Assembly (NCBI RefSeq): GCF_036370855.1
Contig: NC_088099.1
Span: forward strand, 154,102,517 to 154,166,516
Source of the DNA: Dromaius novaehollandiae
Taxonomy: Eukaryota; Chordata; Aves; Casuariiformes; Dromaiidae
Direction: 5' to 3'
DNA: 64,000 nt
Shown here: in pieces, positions 26,748 through 39,527 of the stretch
Layout of the letters: each line of letters starts with the position of its first letter
Position numbering within the stretch: position 1 is the stretch's first letter
Notes under the pieces: generated by a model
The model's input: only the letters and a program-made list of their open reading frames with translations
Told to the model about the DNA's origin: nothing
Database searches by the model: none
Position numbers and translations under genes: made by a program

Positions 26748-26835
26748 TCCAATCCTGTGTTATTGAAGTAAATGGGATTTTTGCCATTAAATCTGAAGGA
26801 GACCAGGACTAGGCCCTGCATTTTGCAGTGGGTCA
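26748..26835. repeat. ancient amniote repeat fragment
   Basis: 'ttgaagtaaatgggattttt', 'gccattaaatctga' and 'agaccaggactaggccctg' match the layout of the old 'tgaagtcaatgggagttttgccattgac...gggccaggat' repeat that is common in turtles and also left in birds. It is diverged and short. Confidence 0.5.
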
Positions 26836-27539
26836 GAATCCTGACTTTATATCCTAAAATGTTATTGACCATTCCTTAAACTCCTTATATTTCTCCTCTT
26901 TTGAGCTTTTTTCTGGCTTTGTTGGGTACAACTGCTTTTAAAACCATGGCAACTCTCTTGGCAGTCTTCACACCTTTCATTATTCTCCTATTTAACTCTA
27001 ACGTTTCACAGAGAAGGTAAACGATGGAGAGAAAGAAAGAAGAAAAGGGTCCCTTATTTCCACATGTTCAAAGGTAGTTCATTTTAACTCGTTTGGACTA
27101 TGTGTTATTTTATATTCAGAACCTAATAATCAGAAAGAAATCTGTCAAAACAGCAGAATAACATCCCTATTTTTCTCTCTAGACCTTTGTAAATAGTGTA
27201 AGAAAATACCAAAAGATAAATTTTAGTTTATGTATTGTTTGGAGCACAAGCTACCAAAATATTCTATGATGTTTCAGACATGTATTGAGCTGTAGAAAGT
27301 GTGAAACTACTACCATTCTCACTCTGAATTTTTCTTATAGATATGGATAATATCAACAACAACAAAGGATTAACCAAAACTGAGAATTTCACCCAGGGTA
27401 AAATTTCTCCACATGTTCCCAAAAGAACAAAGATTTTTGTCATGGGCAACAACTCAGTCATTTTACCAGACAATGCAATTATTTTGTGGCAAAATCTGAT
27501 AGACCTTTGCTCTGGAATGGAGAAAAGCTAGTTTTCTTT

Positions 27540-27850
27540 GGTGCGTTAAAGAATAAATAAATAAGGTAATCATAAGGTTTTTCCTTCTATGTGCAGCATT
27601 ATTAGGCTGTGTAGCAACAAGTGCTTTGACACAAATCCTTTTTTTCAGAAATACAGCAGCATATTGTCATTTACACAGTAAAAGCAGTGCTTTGGCTGCT
27701 TTCGGAACATTGAATAAATAGTGCACACGGTACTATTCATGAAAAAGAGAATGATTGTGCTATTATTTGTATTAGAATGATAGTGATTGGTCTGAACAAA
27801 AATGAGGTCATGTTTGCATAATACAAAAAAAATTATTTCACCAAATATTT
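27540..27850. promoter_or_regulatory. possible constrained noncoding block
   Basis: Unique, complex AT-rich sequence between old repeats. It contains a few isolated CpGs (for example near 27.70-27.73 kb) and no open frame. The case rests on texture alone and is weak. Confidence 0.15.
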
Positions 27851-27879
27851 ACAGTCCAAATTAAGGAGAGGAAAAGATG

Positions 27880-28015
27880 AGTTAGAAGGCACTGGGAAAA
27901 TCAAGAGGGCTTAAGGCATTTGTTCCTCTGCTGACACAGGGAATCTGTGGCAGAGCAGGGACAGAATCTCCTGAGTCTTTATTTTGTGCCCTTAGTACTA
28001 GACAGTTCTGGTTTA
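27880..28015 (+). repeat. MIR/L2-like ancient fragment
   Basis: 'aatctgtggcagagcaggga', 'cagaatctcctgagtc' and 'cccttagtactagac' follow the order of an MIR-type core end ('...ctggcagagcagggattgaacc...ctcctgagtc...ctaaccactagac'). Sense orientation is + and divergence is high. Confidence 0.55.
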
Positions 28016-28424
28016 TATAAATGCTGGCACAAATGAACATTAAGATTTCCTCAAAAATAATAGTGTGGATTGCAGTGCATTTTATCCTCACAAATGTATG
28101 AGCACTAAGGACTGTGAAGTACCTGCAGAGAATAAAGTCTGCAAGTACTTCTAAGCCTTCTTGCAATAAATAAATCCTCATGTTCCTTTGCTGGTTCACA
28201 TGGTTTGTAGAGTGTGGTGCATGTCACAACGCTACAGCAGATTAAGCGCAACCTTCTCTCCGAATTTGCACAGAATCCCCACTAATACTGAGTCTTTAAA
28301 TTTCCAGTGCTGTAGAACAATGTTGTGCTTTTTGAGGAGAAAAAGCTTCTTCCAAAGCACTCTATTGAAAAGACAAAGGAGTACAAGGAGTGATATCTCC
28401 AGAGGAATCTAGGTCCTAGCCCTA

Positions 28425-28625
28425 TCCAGCTACCATTTACACTAGAGGAACTCCACTGCGGTCGGTAGACTAACCCAGATACAACACCAGTGCAATTCCT
28501 GTGCTAATCTGGAGCAATTTCTCTGAACCTGATGAGATTGCTGTGGCACAGAGCTGAGGTAAGCGAAGGTGTCACTGGCATTTTGTATTCTAATCCTGGC
28601 TATACCTGTGTGATACTCGGTGTAA
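28425..28625. repeat. probable ancient sauropsid repeat
   Basis: 'ccatttacactagaggaact' and 'caccagtgcaattc...ctaatctggagcaatt' resemble the old repeat built around 'gtttacaccagtgtaa...ctccagatttacac'. The match is partial and the family is unnamed here. Confidence 0.35.
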
Positions 28626-28639
28626 TTAGGGCTTCTGGC

Positions 28640-29300
28640 TTTGGGTCGTGTGTTTAGTCAGTGATACATTTAGCATTCCTATGGGTTACATATTGAAACC
28701 AAGAGCAAGTGACTCCTATTTGCTTGTTTATAATGTAAACAATCGTGCCATACATGCTTGTTTATGATCTGCACAAAACATAATATATATATGTATCACT
28801 GACATCTGCAAAAGCCCAGTATTGCTCCCATGAAGTCCCGTGGAAATAGCATCAGACTTTACAGAGAGATTAGCCTCCTACAGTTTTTATGCTGTTGATC
28901 TTGAGCTTTGTTTTGGGGCTTTTAATGATGATCAACACTTAAATTAACTTGCCTTCGAAAAGCTGCTCTACCTGTTTGATAGAACACACCGCACAAATAA
29001 TTCTGGTTAGTGGTTGCTGTGCATTCAACTTTATGCTTGCTCTAGTAAAAATCTTTCTTATTTAAGCACAACGGTTGTGGATTTAATTAAATATGTTGCT
29101 CAGTGAAGCATCTGTTTAAAACATTAATGAGTGGCAGCTCCTCTGAGACCTCCATATGTAAGGGTTTTTCACCCATAACACAACCCTGAAATGTGTTTTA
29201 GAAGTCACAAACAATTAGTTACTCCTTTGTTTTGGAAGGATTCTTCATCATTAAAAGGTACTTCTTCCCTAAAACTTTGCTAATTGATTTAAAAATATTT
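28640..29300. promoter_or_regulatory. possible enhancer region with forkhead-site cluster
   Basis: Three forkhead-type sites lie within 42 bases: TTGTTTAT at 28724-28731, GTAAACA at 28735-28741 (opposite orientation) and TTGTTTAT at 28758-28765. A run of unique sequence with TTAATTAA-like homeodomain cores follows up to 29.3 kb. There is no open frame or repeat. Enhancer function is inference from motif clustering. Confidence 0.25.
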
Positions 29301-31255
29301 ATGGAATAAAAATCAATTTAAAACAATCAAGGAACAAAGTTTTATTCATACTCACACTGATATAATTGTCAAGACACTCCAAAAAGTCTAAAGAGTCTGT
29401 TTTTTTCTTATCCCATTTATTGCAATGCAAATGTAGAATATATTCTTCTTGAACTGTGCTTGTATAACTCCCAGGAGAGTTATAAATTTCAAGGGCAGAC
29501 CAGCCTTCTGAGGCCACATCCTCAGGACTGCCTACCCTGAAGTCACAGAACTACACTGAGATTGCACCAGTATCAATCCACAGTGAGGAAGAAGTGATTT
29601 AGGCTCCTTAGCACTTACAACTGACAGCACCTGCATAAGATTGCATAAATGCAACAGTATTACGAATGGACATCAGGAGATTTGCAACAAGACATGAAGC
29701 TTGTCCAAATCCAGAACAGGGCCCAAATCCTGACTTTGTTACTACGCTCTTGACAAGCAATGGGAATTTTGGCAGAATAAAGTAAGAACCATCACATGCT
29801 GCTTCATCTTAAGAGTAACCTGAAGTGCTACGATCTGATAGATTTGGGAGCACAGGACTTTGCCTGATTGCATTAGCTACATACAGATACTATATGGGAT
29901 AGCAATATCCATGGAGGACTTCTGTTTAAGCTTCTAGTAGGGCTCTTTACTAGTATAGAAAACCCAGAGAGATTCAACTCTATTGAGTTGGCACTAACTT
30001 GGCAGTGTTTAAAGAGAGATGAATATATGAACGAACATAGGGATTATTCTCAGACTATGAGAAAGTGATCCCTTCCTAGTTAGAGTTAAGAAATAGTAGT
30101 ACTCCAGTACTTTGGAGCACACTCTGTGAATAAGCGAAGAGTTGTTGGTCCCCAAAGCTGTACATTTGGCCCCTTTTATGAGCTCTAGAGTTGCTAAAAC
30201 ATAATAGTGAGAAATCTCTGGGTAACAAAGGGAAATTTGTTGAGCCACCTAGGCTAAATTTTAGTAGTATATTTTGGTAAAAACATTCATGCTTAGCTTC
30301 AGCCAAGACACCATCCTTTCTTCATTCATGTTCTTCCAAACATCTGGATTTCCTAGAATGTCTAGTCTTTCAAGTGTTTACCTGTAAAGCTCTTCAGGAG
30401 AAAGTCTGTCTTTATCAGTGCTCGGTATAGTACTTGTGGCTGTCTTTCAAAAATAGGAAGGGGAAAAAGATGTAAGAGGTGTTCAAACTCTATTTTACTG
30501 ACTTGAAAGCCAAAAGAGTCAGAGTGATAAATGAACCTGCTTTTGCCAAGCTCAGAGAAAAAAATGGATGGGCAGCTTATACTACAGGCAGAAAGAAACC
30601 CTCTTCACCAACTGAATAGCTAGAGAGCAATCTGTTATGTAAGATTTTTCTCTGAATACCAGAATTTACCAGTAAAATGCCTTTCCAGTAAATGTTATAA
30701 TCAAAGTCGGTTTCTTACAGGAAAAAAAAAAAAGTTTTAATGTCAGAAACATCCAGAGACAGGAATATTGCCTTCAGTTGAATGCTAGCCAATCTAGAGA
30801 AAGTTCTGTAAAATGATTCTTCCACGTTTTCCCTGCTATGGAAATAATGAAAATAATTTAATTATTCAAAAGAGATAATAAATACTGTTATTTACTCTAG
30901 AATGAGTACAAAATAATGGGAGGCTCTGTATATATATTTCATTGTGCGTATCTTTGTTATATTAATAACAAGTGGTATATTAGGATAAATTTCCAACTCA
31001 TACTAGTCAGTTGATTGATGAGATTCTTATTGGGGTTAGGATGTGTGTCTGACTAGGGTATGGAAAGAGAAAATTCTAAACTTAATTTCTTTTCTAATAT
31101 GTGATTTGTAAAATTAGAGTGATCAACAGAATCCCAGTGGATCACGAAGAACTGAAAATAAATACCAAACAATGCCTTGAAAAATGAATATTCTCCATCT
31201 TTGCTCGGTAACATACTCTGTTTTGACTGGTAGATGACAAATCAGTTCACCAAGG
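29300..31255. other. gene-free stretch
   Basis: AT-rich sequence with short random frames. It includes an L2-like 3' fragment (separate entry) and a weak 'actacactgagattgcaccag' similarity to an old sauropsid repeat near 29.55 kb. Confidence 0.5.
30375..30440 (+). repeat. L2-like LINE 3' end fragment
   Basis: 'ctgtaaagctcttcaggag', 'aaagtctgtctttatca' and 'gctcggtatagtacttg' follow the order of the conserved L2-type 3' tail ('tgtaagctccttgggg...ggactgtctttt...acagcgcctagcaca'). The fragment is about 65 bases and old. Confidence 0.5.
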
Positions 31256-31264
31256 AAGGGCACA

Positions 31265-31395
31265 TAACAACCTCCATTTTGCAAACAGGAAAACTGAAGC
31301 ACAGGAATGTTAAGCTGGTTTACCTACAGTTCTCAGGAAGCTAATGAAGGAGGCCAAGTCTTGTGAGTCACAGCTCAGTGCTATACATCTTTTAC
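31265..31395 (+). repeat. MIR-like ancient SINE fragment
   Basis: 'ccattttgcaaacaggaaaa', 'ctgaagcacagga', 'gttaagctggttta' and 'gtcacagctcagtgctat' reproduce the MIR core order (gaggaaactgaggcacagag ... taagtgacttgcc ... gtccagtgctct). This is the clearest MIR-type copy in the window and among the better preserved. Confidence 0.6.
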
Positions 31396-32394
31396 CTGTT
31401 GAATGTAGGGGAGATGTTGTGCGAATCAGCTATAAAAACACACTCATCTATGGACATAACAAACTCATCATTTCTTTCCACAGTGTCAGACAAAACCAAA
31501 GGAATAGCTACCATCTGAGAAAACATGTCTGAATATAAACTCTTTTCCATTGCTAAAATAGTCTTTCAGAGGGCCACAGGATTCTCACTGAAAAAATCTA
31601 ATTTCTAATTAACAGATTTTTAAAAAACAGATCATTCTGTCCACACGAAAGCAAAAACAAAACTCCAGACAGCCTCTTTAAGACATTTTTTAATTCTGGC
31701 CTCAGCAGACAAAGAACAGAAATTCAATTAGTGGTGAAAATCTTGGATTACATTTTGGCATTTACATCCTGGGAAGAAGAGAAATATATACGCTTTCAAT
31801 CTTTTGTACATATTATCTTCCTACTCTAATTTACGACAAGAGTATCAGCTTGGATTTTAATTTTCACTGTATAAGTTTTGGCTAATCTAGGCTTAAAATT
31901 ATATTCTCAAGGGTATCTTGGGTTGTAATGCAAGTATCCTTGCACTGAGTTCACGGCTAGAAGGCCTGCTCTCCTATTCATGGCTGTGACCACAGGGAAC
32001 ATGTGAGCAACTGCCAGTAAGAGGAAAATGAAGATTGTGCTGTTGAAGCCATTCGATGACATACCTGAGTGGGCAACAAAACTTCCAGCGTTTGGAAGAT
32101 AAGTAAGCTCAGTGGCTGGGAGAACGGTTACAATTTCTCTTCTGAAGATGGGTATATAATGCAGTGCAGGCAAAAAAATAGCCTCAGATGGCCAAAGAAA
32201 TGAGATTTAAACACATGATGTCCTTAAACATTAATGAGAACTGTGCCAAGTCATCTCTTTTAAGTATCAGGAGTGATATCCTTAGATTTATGAGACTTAC
32301 TGATCGTGGCTCCGCTGGGTCCTCTGTACTGAGAGATCTACACTCCTGATTCCTAACCCACACAACAAATCAGCTGGGTTATCACACACATCTT

Positions 32395-32445
32395 AAGGGC
32401 TAGTCCTGAACCCACTGCTTGGACCCAAGCAAAACTCATCCTTCC
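32395..32445. repeat. ancient amniote repeat fragment
   Basis: 'gggctagtcctgaaccca' followed by 'acccaagcaaaactcatc' resembles the old '...ccagatcctgcaaccc ttactcaggcaaaactccca' repeat. Short and diverged. Confidence 0.4.
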
Positions 32446-32449
32446 AGAC

Positions 32450-35400
32450 TGTGAGAAGCATTAGAAAGTTTTTTAATTTGATTCTGAAGTCTTGTTACAC
32501 AATAAAAAGAAGAACAAGCAGAGATCTAAGGCTTTGTTTGTTTGCTCTTTGATGGTTTTCTAGAAGACCCATTAGGGATCTTAGGTGTGATTATAGACTA
32601 CTTCTGATTTTAATTGAAAAAACAGAATGTTAAATCCTTCCCAAAGTCATATTTTCATCCAACTATTATTTGTATGTGTTAACAAATGGAAAATCTCAAT
32701 ATTTTAGCCACAATTAAATGTGTACTTTTTTCCTCAAAAATAATTACATTCACTGCATGGCATACTCATTTCACTGATCTGTACAGTGTTAGAAAAAGTG
32801 AGCTCTGCAAAACCTGCCAAAAATACTCCAAAAGAAATCATTTTTTTAAGTCTTCTCAAACAAACCACAAAAAGAACTCTGCAGAACCCATTTATCTCTT
32901 TTGTAGGACACTTTAAATTTGACTGCTAAAATAAAACAAAGAAAATATTCTTTTTCATTTGCTATAGGGCAAGAAGGTGCACAGATCTATTTGGAACCTG
33001 CATTTTGGTTTAGACCCATCTTTTACTGAAAATTTTCTAAGCTATTTTCAGTGGAAATAAAAACAGTTACCTTGTCACAGGGATTACATTTGTAAGAAGA
33101 ACTGCCAGGACTGATCTAATACTGATAAAAACAAATATTGGTGTGAATTTATGGACTAAAACACCATTATAATCTCACAGAGTTTTGCCCAAGCGGTAGT
33201 TTTATAATTCAGAGGAGACCAAGCCCAGTGACTGAATAAATATAAAGTGGGATTTACTTTACAGGTCAGACTAAGGTATGTTGGCAGACCTGGTCAGCGA
33301 TGCACCAACCAGCTTTGTCTAAGCACACATACACAAACATGACCTGAGAATTAAACAGAAAGCCGCCCTCTTTTCAGCCTCAACTTCCAAGAGAGCCTGT
33401 CATAGACATTCATTCACACCTCAGCACAAAACTATATTTCTAATGGATTCAGTGCTTTCCCGATTGTTGTTTCTTTTTTAAGTGCCAATAGATTATTGGC
33501 TCCATTTGAAGTTTTAGTAAAGTAATAAATCTTTCTAGAGATTCCAGTCTACTTTCTAATATTTTCAAAACTTCTAATGGCCAGGCATAATCTGGGAAAC
33601 AAAACCAGTCCTCTACCGGACTGGCCTTGTGCCCTACCTTCATTAGAGCAGTGGGACCATTTTGCTTTCTAGATAGGGTTGCATTTTGAGCACTGCAGGG
33701 CCTGTGTGTATCTTGTTACCAGCCCAGTCTGGAATACCCTGCGTGCAGTGGGGGAGAGTGGCAATGAGCTATGGCTGGGGCTGGCTGGAGGTGGAACATA
33801 GACCAAAGCATGGAAGATGAAAGTCAGTTTTAAGCCAGAATATCCCATTCCCCACCACATAACTTGATATATTAGGTCCTCTAGTCCAAATGTAGCCTCT
33901 GTCATTCAGGAAGTGGAACCAGGTGGAAGGAATAGAGTCCTTTGGGAAGAATTACTTGAGACAGCCAAATAATTACTGACCGATCAGCAAAAGTAGTACT
34001 TTTGCCAAAAGGAAAGTAAAAAATATAAAAAGGAAAAATTTACTTGGGCACAGATAAAGGCTGAAAAAGCTGCATGAAAGAGAGCTCCAGTACAACTGTA
34101 TTCATGGAGATTACGGCTGGAAGACATCACTGGAACAACTACTATAACTTCCTGCATAAGACAGGCCATAGAAATAGATTCAGTTACTGAACTATTGCAA
34201 CACGTGTTTTTCTTTTTTTAAAAAAAAAAAAACTGACTGATTTTATTCACTATTTGAATATTTCATGTTTATTTACCTTCAATAAAGAAATCTTATTTAC
34301 TCTGTAATAAATTCTCTGTCGTGACTACTGTGTCCACACAGACTTGACCACTGGTATCCATATGCCCTGCATAGGATTAAATGAATTAATAAGAACTGTA
34401 ATAATTATCATCTTTATGTCTATATCTTTTCATCCTCCTTACTACCCTTCATGAAAACTCAGTTGCTTCTTCAATTTTTAGAATTTTAGGTGCAAATACT
34501 TCCTTCACTGGTAATGCAGTGTAGATCCTGTGGACAACACTCATAGAAAGACAGTGAAAAGACACAGAGAAAGCATTCTTTTCCTCTTGAAGTGGTTATC
34601 TATGTGATACAGTAATTGGAAAGTATTTATTCTGCAGGAGGACAGAAAAGAATCACAGCTGAAGATCTCCAGCAGGAAGACACTGCCAGCCTTGTGTCTG
34701 ATCTGGAAAACAGTATCAATGAGCAGTGGAGGTCACTGTGGGAGACAGCTCCATGGTTCACCTGCCATGTGAAAGAATAAAGATTTATCCTACAAGCCAA
34801 ACAGACTGGAAGCATTACACTAGAGGCTTTGGTAAGTCAGACAGGTGTATTTTTGCATTGTTTGAGAATATCAGATTAGCCAAAGTATTATTCATATCAC
34901 AGCTGGAATGCAGAAGTTGGGTGTAGAAAATGTTTAATGTTTATTTTGTATTGCAAAAGTTAAGGAATCATCCAAAGTTATTGTTCATGTTTTGTCAGGG
35001 AACATCAAGCACCACACTTTGCAAGGTGGAAAATCTCAGCAAGTTCTATGGATATAGACAAGTCCGTTCCAAAATCAATACCTTCCTATCATATCTTCTA
35101 ATTACTTTTCAAAACTATTTATAGTGTAGAATAACTGAGACTCAAGTTTTCCTTTCTTGTTTAAAGAAAGAAAGAGAGATGGATACTGATAAGGTGCTGC
35201 AATATCTAACTTTCAAAGATGTTCATGAGCAAAAAAGAGCAGGTGGTAAACTACAAGAAACTGAGGAATTTGAGATAGTGAATGCCCATAGGTTTAATGT
35301 CATACTTCTCAGCTGTTTAATGTTGCAGAATGAAACAGCCTCTCACTAGTTTGCATAATTTTCAGACACATTTTTTGAAGTGTCACCTACACCACGTGTT

Positions 35401-36300
35401 ACAGACAATAGAATGGAAAAGAAAAGAGAAAATTATCTTTACTTCTGATAGGGGTAGAAGCCAGTAAAATATATTACAGAGGGATTACATGTAGTGGTAC
35501 AGGCCAACCCTGAACTGCTATGTAAAGATCATCTGTGCTGTGTGTCTCTGAGCAAATGGAAAAATGAAGAAAATCAGCGCGTAATATCACCTGCAGAGCT
35601 GTGAAAGGCTAAACCAATTGTATATAACCTTGCAACTGCTAGAAGATTGATTGTGTCTGATAAGCAAATAAACTTCTCATGCTTAAGAAATCTTCCTCTT
35701 TGATGATCTCTCCATAAAAGAGAGCTGAAAAATAAAACAGAGATGGTCTTCCTTTATTCATGTATTCTTTCTTATTTGACGTGTATGTCATGCGTATGAA
35801 AAACATCTTGTTTCTGCAGAAAATTTCCATGTCTGTCTATCTATACAGAACTATACGATCCTTACTACCATATCAAAGGAATGTCTACCTATTATTACCA
35901 GATTTTATCCTCAAAACAAGTAGAATTAGAGCAATATTACATTCATGTTAGAAGTCAGGAATGGAAGCTCAGGTTAGAGGAGGGGTTAGGATCACGAAAA
36001 GATCAATGCCTTTTCTACACTAAAATGTTCCTTCCACTATGGTTACAGCAGCACCTTTATGTCAGCAGAGACCCCCAGCAGAGTTATACTACTTGCTGAC
36101 AGGAGCCTTTCTAAGAAACTTATATGACATCTATGAGTGCCAAAACCTGAAAACTCTTCTTTCTCAGAGTTGTGTCAATGCCAGGGTTTTTGCTGGGAAA
36201 TCTTTGTCATTTAGACAAGACATACGGCATTTAAAATCATCCCAGCCTGCTGAGTGAGTACAAAATATAAATCATCAAAACCTGTTCTCAGATGTACCTC
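32450..36300. other. gene-free stretch
   Basis: Mostly unique AT-rich DNA. A T run followed by an A run at 34.2 kb makes a simple hairpin. One weak exon-like segment at 34.64-34.73 kb is listed separately. No repeat family is recognised. Confidence 0.5.
34638..34731 (+). CDS. weak exon-like segment, unknown protein
   Basis: A TCTGCAG acceptor is followed by a frame open over about 57 codons (34616-34786) that has no start codon. The predicted peptide inside it begins QKRITAEDLQQEDTASLV and continues with SDLENSINEQW. It is acidic, polar and helix-like. The donor AG|GTCACT is poor and the pyrimidine tract is mediocre. Using these ends, the exon takes two bases to complete its first codon and leaves two over, which does not match the phase of the 57.7 kb exon. 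Chance is a realistic explanation. Confidence 0.12.
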
Positions 36301-37850
36301 AAGCCACTAAGGACTGCATTTTTAAATACTTCAGTTGCCAAGAGCTGAGCTTGTCCTGTTCCATTACTGACTGTTTCTCTTCAGGCCAAGTTCCCTCTTC
36401 ATCCCATCTGCTTAACACTTGGACCACCTTCCTGAGCACTGTAACGGCTCCATAGATGGGCAGCCTGGGGCGGGGGGCGGTAAAAATATTCAGAGGTACC
36501 TTATTGCTATCTATGACACAATTGCTAGGGCAGAAGGACCCATCATCTGCCAAGGGGTGGCAGAGACTCACCATTGAGAATTCCTGGAGAAGCCAATGAT
36601 GAAACATTTGTCATGTTCACATAACTACAAACTTCTGCCATTAGCAGCAGAGCAGCTTAAGAATGACCTCAGCTGCCATAAGACCTAGCCTGATCCTGAA
36701 CAGGGTCATCTCCAGTAGGAACAAGCTGCCTCCTTGTGAGCAAACACCTCTAGCATTTGGCTCATTCTAGCTGCCCAGCTTGGCAGCTGCAATGGACTAC
36801 AAGTCCCTAGTCAGATCCTATCATCTCTGTTACTCTATATGCCTTCCCTAGAAATTGCTTCCTGAACCAATCCAGGACCTATCTGTGGGAGCTCTTGCAA
36901 CAAAGGAACAGGAGTACTGATGAGTTTATTTCTTAATCACCTAGTCTGAGTAGATGGAATACAGGGTCTGTGCAGGAGGTCAAGTGACTGGCTGCAAAAG
37001 GGATACAGAGACAGGGTACCTTCCTGGGATCAAGCTCAGCTCAAAGCTGGCACCTTCATGTCTTACAAACATGAGAGGTTTGGATGACACAGCCCCTGAT
37101 ACAACCTTAAATGGGACAACCGTGTCCCTTGCTTTCTGCACAAAATCTGCTCAGAGGGAAAGCTGAGATCTGGGGAGTCCATATCATCTCCCACTGCCCT
37201 GCCAGCCAAACAGCAGCCACCAAAAAGCATACTACCACTAAAGCATCCAGAATCCTCCTGGCTGCTGAAGCACACGGGGACGATTTCAGGAGGTCAGCTC
37301 CTACAGAAAGAGTGAATGACTGGACCTATATGCCTGGAAGCTGTGGTGTCTGCGTTAGGAGCATGGAGATGCCAGGGACTGTCGGTGACACAAGTGCCAC
37401 TAGACCTGCAGTCCCAAGGTTGTCATGTGGGACCTCACTCTACTCCTGCTGCATTTCCTTCTCATGGCCGGGTGGCTCCTTTCCGTGTGCAGGCCTCTTA
37501 GCCTTACGGACGCTGTTATCAATGAGACTGAGGTGTGCAGAAGGAAAACACATTTGGAATGAGAGAGCTAAAGGGAGCAAGCACAGTGGGAAGCCCCTTC
37601 AGGCTGAAAATGAATTTGAGTGGGATAGATGAGGAGGGAGAAGGAATTGTTGGACACTGGCCATCCATAGGAGTAGAAGGCCATGGGGAGGGTAAAACTT
37701 CTGTCAGAAAGATGAAGGACTTTCCTCTTCATTTATTTATTTTGATTTGTTTTATTTCTGGGATGGAATCACCTATGTTTTTCTACAGACTGTACTCAGG
37801 CAGAGGAGGAGATTGAACCCAGTCTCCTGGGAGTATCTCTAAATTAAGTA
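36300..37850. other. GC-richer stretch without a supported gene
   Basis: This is the most GC-rich part of the window outside 8-10 kb. The longest open frame of the window (173 codons, 37111-37632, + strand) lies here. It has no recognisable domain, its composition looks like translated noncoding sequence, and other frames are open across it too. The GC content and the CR1 fragment at its right end suggest a patch of old insertions or a noncoding transcript. Neither can be shown. Confidence 0.45.
36458..36480 (+). other. G-rich motif, possible G-quadruplex
   Basis: G runs of 3, 4, 6 and 2 bases fall in 23 bases. The run of six could supply two stacks only with a zero-length loop, so folding is uncertain. 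This is a motif-level call. Confidence 0.3.
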
Positions 37851-37894
37851 TCTAAACTACGTGGGAAAATAACAATGAGGTCTGGCTGCAGATT

Positions 37895-38080
37895 GAGTGG
37901 GAGATTAAATGATTAAATGGCAGATGAACGTCAGTGTAGCTAAATGTAAAATGATGGATACAGGGAGAGACTATCCTAATTTTACACATACAGAATGGTG
38001 GGCTCTGAACAGGCTCATCACTTGTTAAGGAGATCTTGGAGGTTTTATAGATAGAGATATGAAAATACCAGGTCAATGCT
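37895..38080 (+). mobile_element. CR1 LINE fragment, reverse transcriptase region
   Basis: 'atggcagatgaacgtcagtg', 'gctaaatgtaaaatgatgg', 'cctaattttacacatac', 'aaggagatcttggaggtt' and 'aggtcaatgctcaag' follow, in order, the ORF2 segment of sauropsid CR1 whose consensus reads '...tggcagatgaaattcaatg..gataaatgcaaagtaatg...gatcttggagtc...actcaatgtgc'. The coding equivalent is the MN-V-KCK-M motif followed by a DLG motif. Frame is broken by stops and length changes, and both ends are missing. Confidence 0.75.
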
Positions 38081-39433
38081 CAAGGCTGGAAGCACTTGGG
38101 CTAGATGGAGCCCTGGTCCCATGCAGATGCTCTTGTGATGTACGTGTCCTGGCCTGTGCTGTAACCCAGCTCTTCTGGCTGCACAGGCACTAGACTCTTA
38201 ATCCTGGATGACTAAAATCCATCTCACTATTAATAGTTGATAATGAATTTATAATGAGATATTAGTACCCCAAGACTGAGATTATTCCGATTTAAGTGAA
38301 AATCAGCAAAACACAGCTACTAAACACAATGATATTTGGTGGTCTATTGAAACCTTTAATCAAAATGTCAAGCTCAGGTGAAGTCTCTGCTAGCCCACGG
38401 GTATCCTACAGACTCTCATTAGATCTGATCAACAGTTCTAAGAGAGGTACAAAAGAAATGGGTGATAAGATTGTCCAAATATTTAGATCATATTTTTTTC
38501 TGATTTACTGAGACATGTCTGAAGCATTATATAAGCACAGTAATTCAATTTCAGATACTCTTAAAATAGAAAATAATTTCCCCAAAAAGTGACAAACTAA
38601 TGTATTAGCATGTTTCATTTTAAACAGCGAAGTTCTCTTCTTGATAATGTAATACAATGAGAGAGCTTGTTGCTAACCTAAAAATGTTTACATAAATAGG
38701 TTCAAGAATAGTAAGGAAAATATCTTCTCAAAGTTCCAAATTATTCCATTTTTTTTTGTCTTTGAAAGAGGTATTTAATAAAATACCAGAATCACTGACT
38801 GTTGCTCGCTACCTCTGCTAGTGTTAGACCAATCTGCTCACTTACTTCTCACTTTCTTCAACATCATATTAGTTGCTGATTGCTCTTATGTTTTGCTTCT
38901 GCACAGATATGTCTGAGGCAAATGCTATTTTCAGGTCTCACTGAATATTTTTTTTTTATTTTTCATGCCTGTAAGCTCCTCAAAACATCCTCTTTCAAAA
39001 GCTCAGCATTTTCAGGAAACAGAGAAAAAGAGAATATTCCTTAATGTTCTTAAAGCCTTACCATAAAGGATACTGAGTACTTACAAATACTGTAGAATGA
39101 GAAAAATCATTTAACCCAACAGGTCATATTGCACCCTTGGTCCCCATTCTAAGGAGCCTGCAAATTAAGTTTTGATGAGCTGCAGCAAGTAAAATGAATG
39201 AAGAGACAAGTGAAAATAATATAATGTGTCCTTTAGTATATTTTTTTGATCTTTATGGGGCTGTATTATTCAGGTCCAAGCATAAGAGGCAAGAAATATG
39301 AACAAGAGAAACTTCAAGAATGATGTACATATTCATTGCCATGTTTTACTTTTGTGTTCTATTATTAGAGCAATAAAAAGCACACACTCCTAAGTATAAG
39401 CATTGAAGACATGGTATATTCAGATCTTTCTTT

Positions 39434-39481
39434 AACACACAGTTACCAGAAAGACTAGTCAACTAGTAACTGTTAGTGTAC
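39434..39481. other. imperfect hairpin
   Basis: 'acacacagttacc' at the left can pair with 'ctagtaactgttagtgt' at the right, with a few mismatches. ACTAGT occurs twice in the loop region. No RNA family recognised. Confidence 0.4.
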
Positions 39482-39527
39482 AGAGGTGGAGAAATCCTAT
39501 TCTAATAACAAAAACAAAATATGAAGG

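Noticed and set aside
37111-37632. 173-codon open frame, the longest in the window
   Set aside because: No recognisable domain, other frames are open across the same GC-richer DNA, and there is no splice or promoter support. Length alone is expected in GC-richer sequence.
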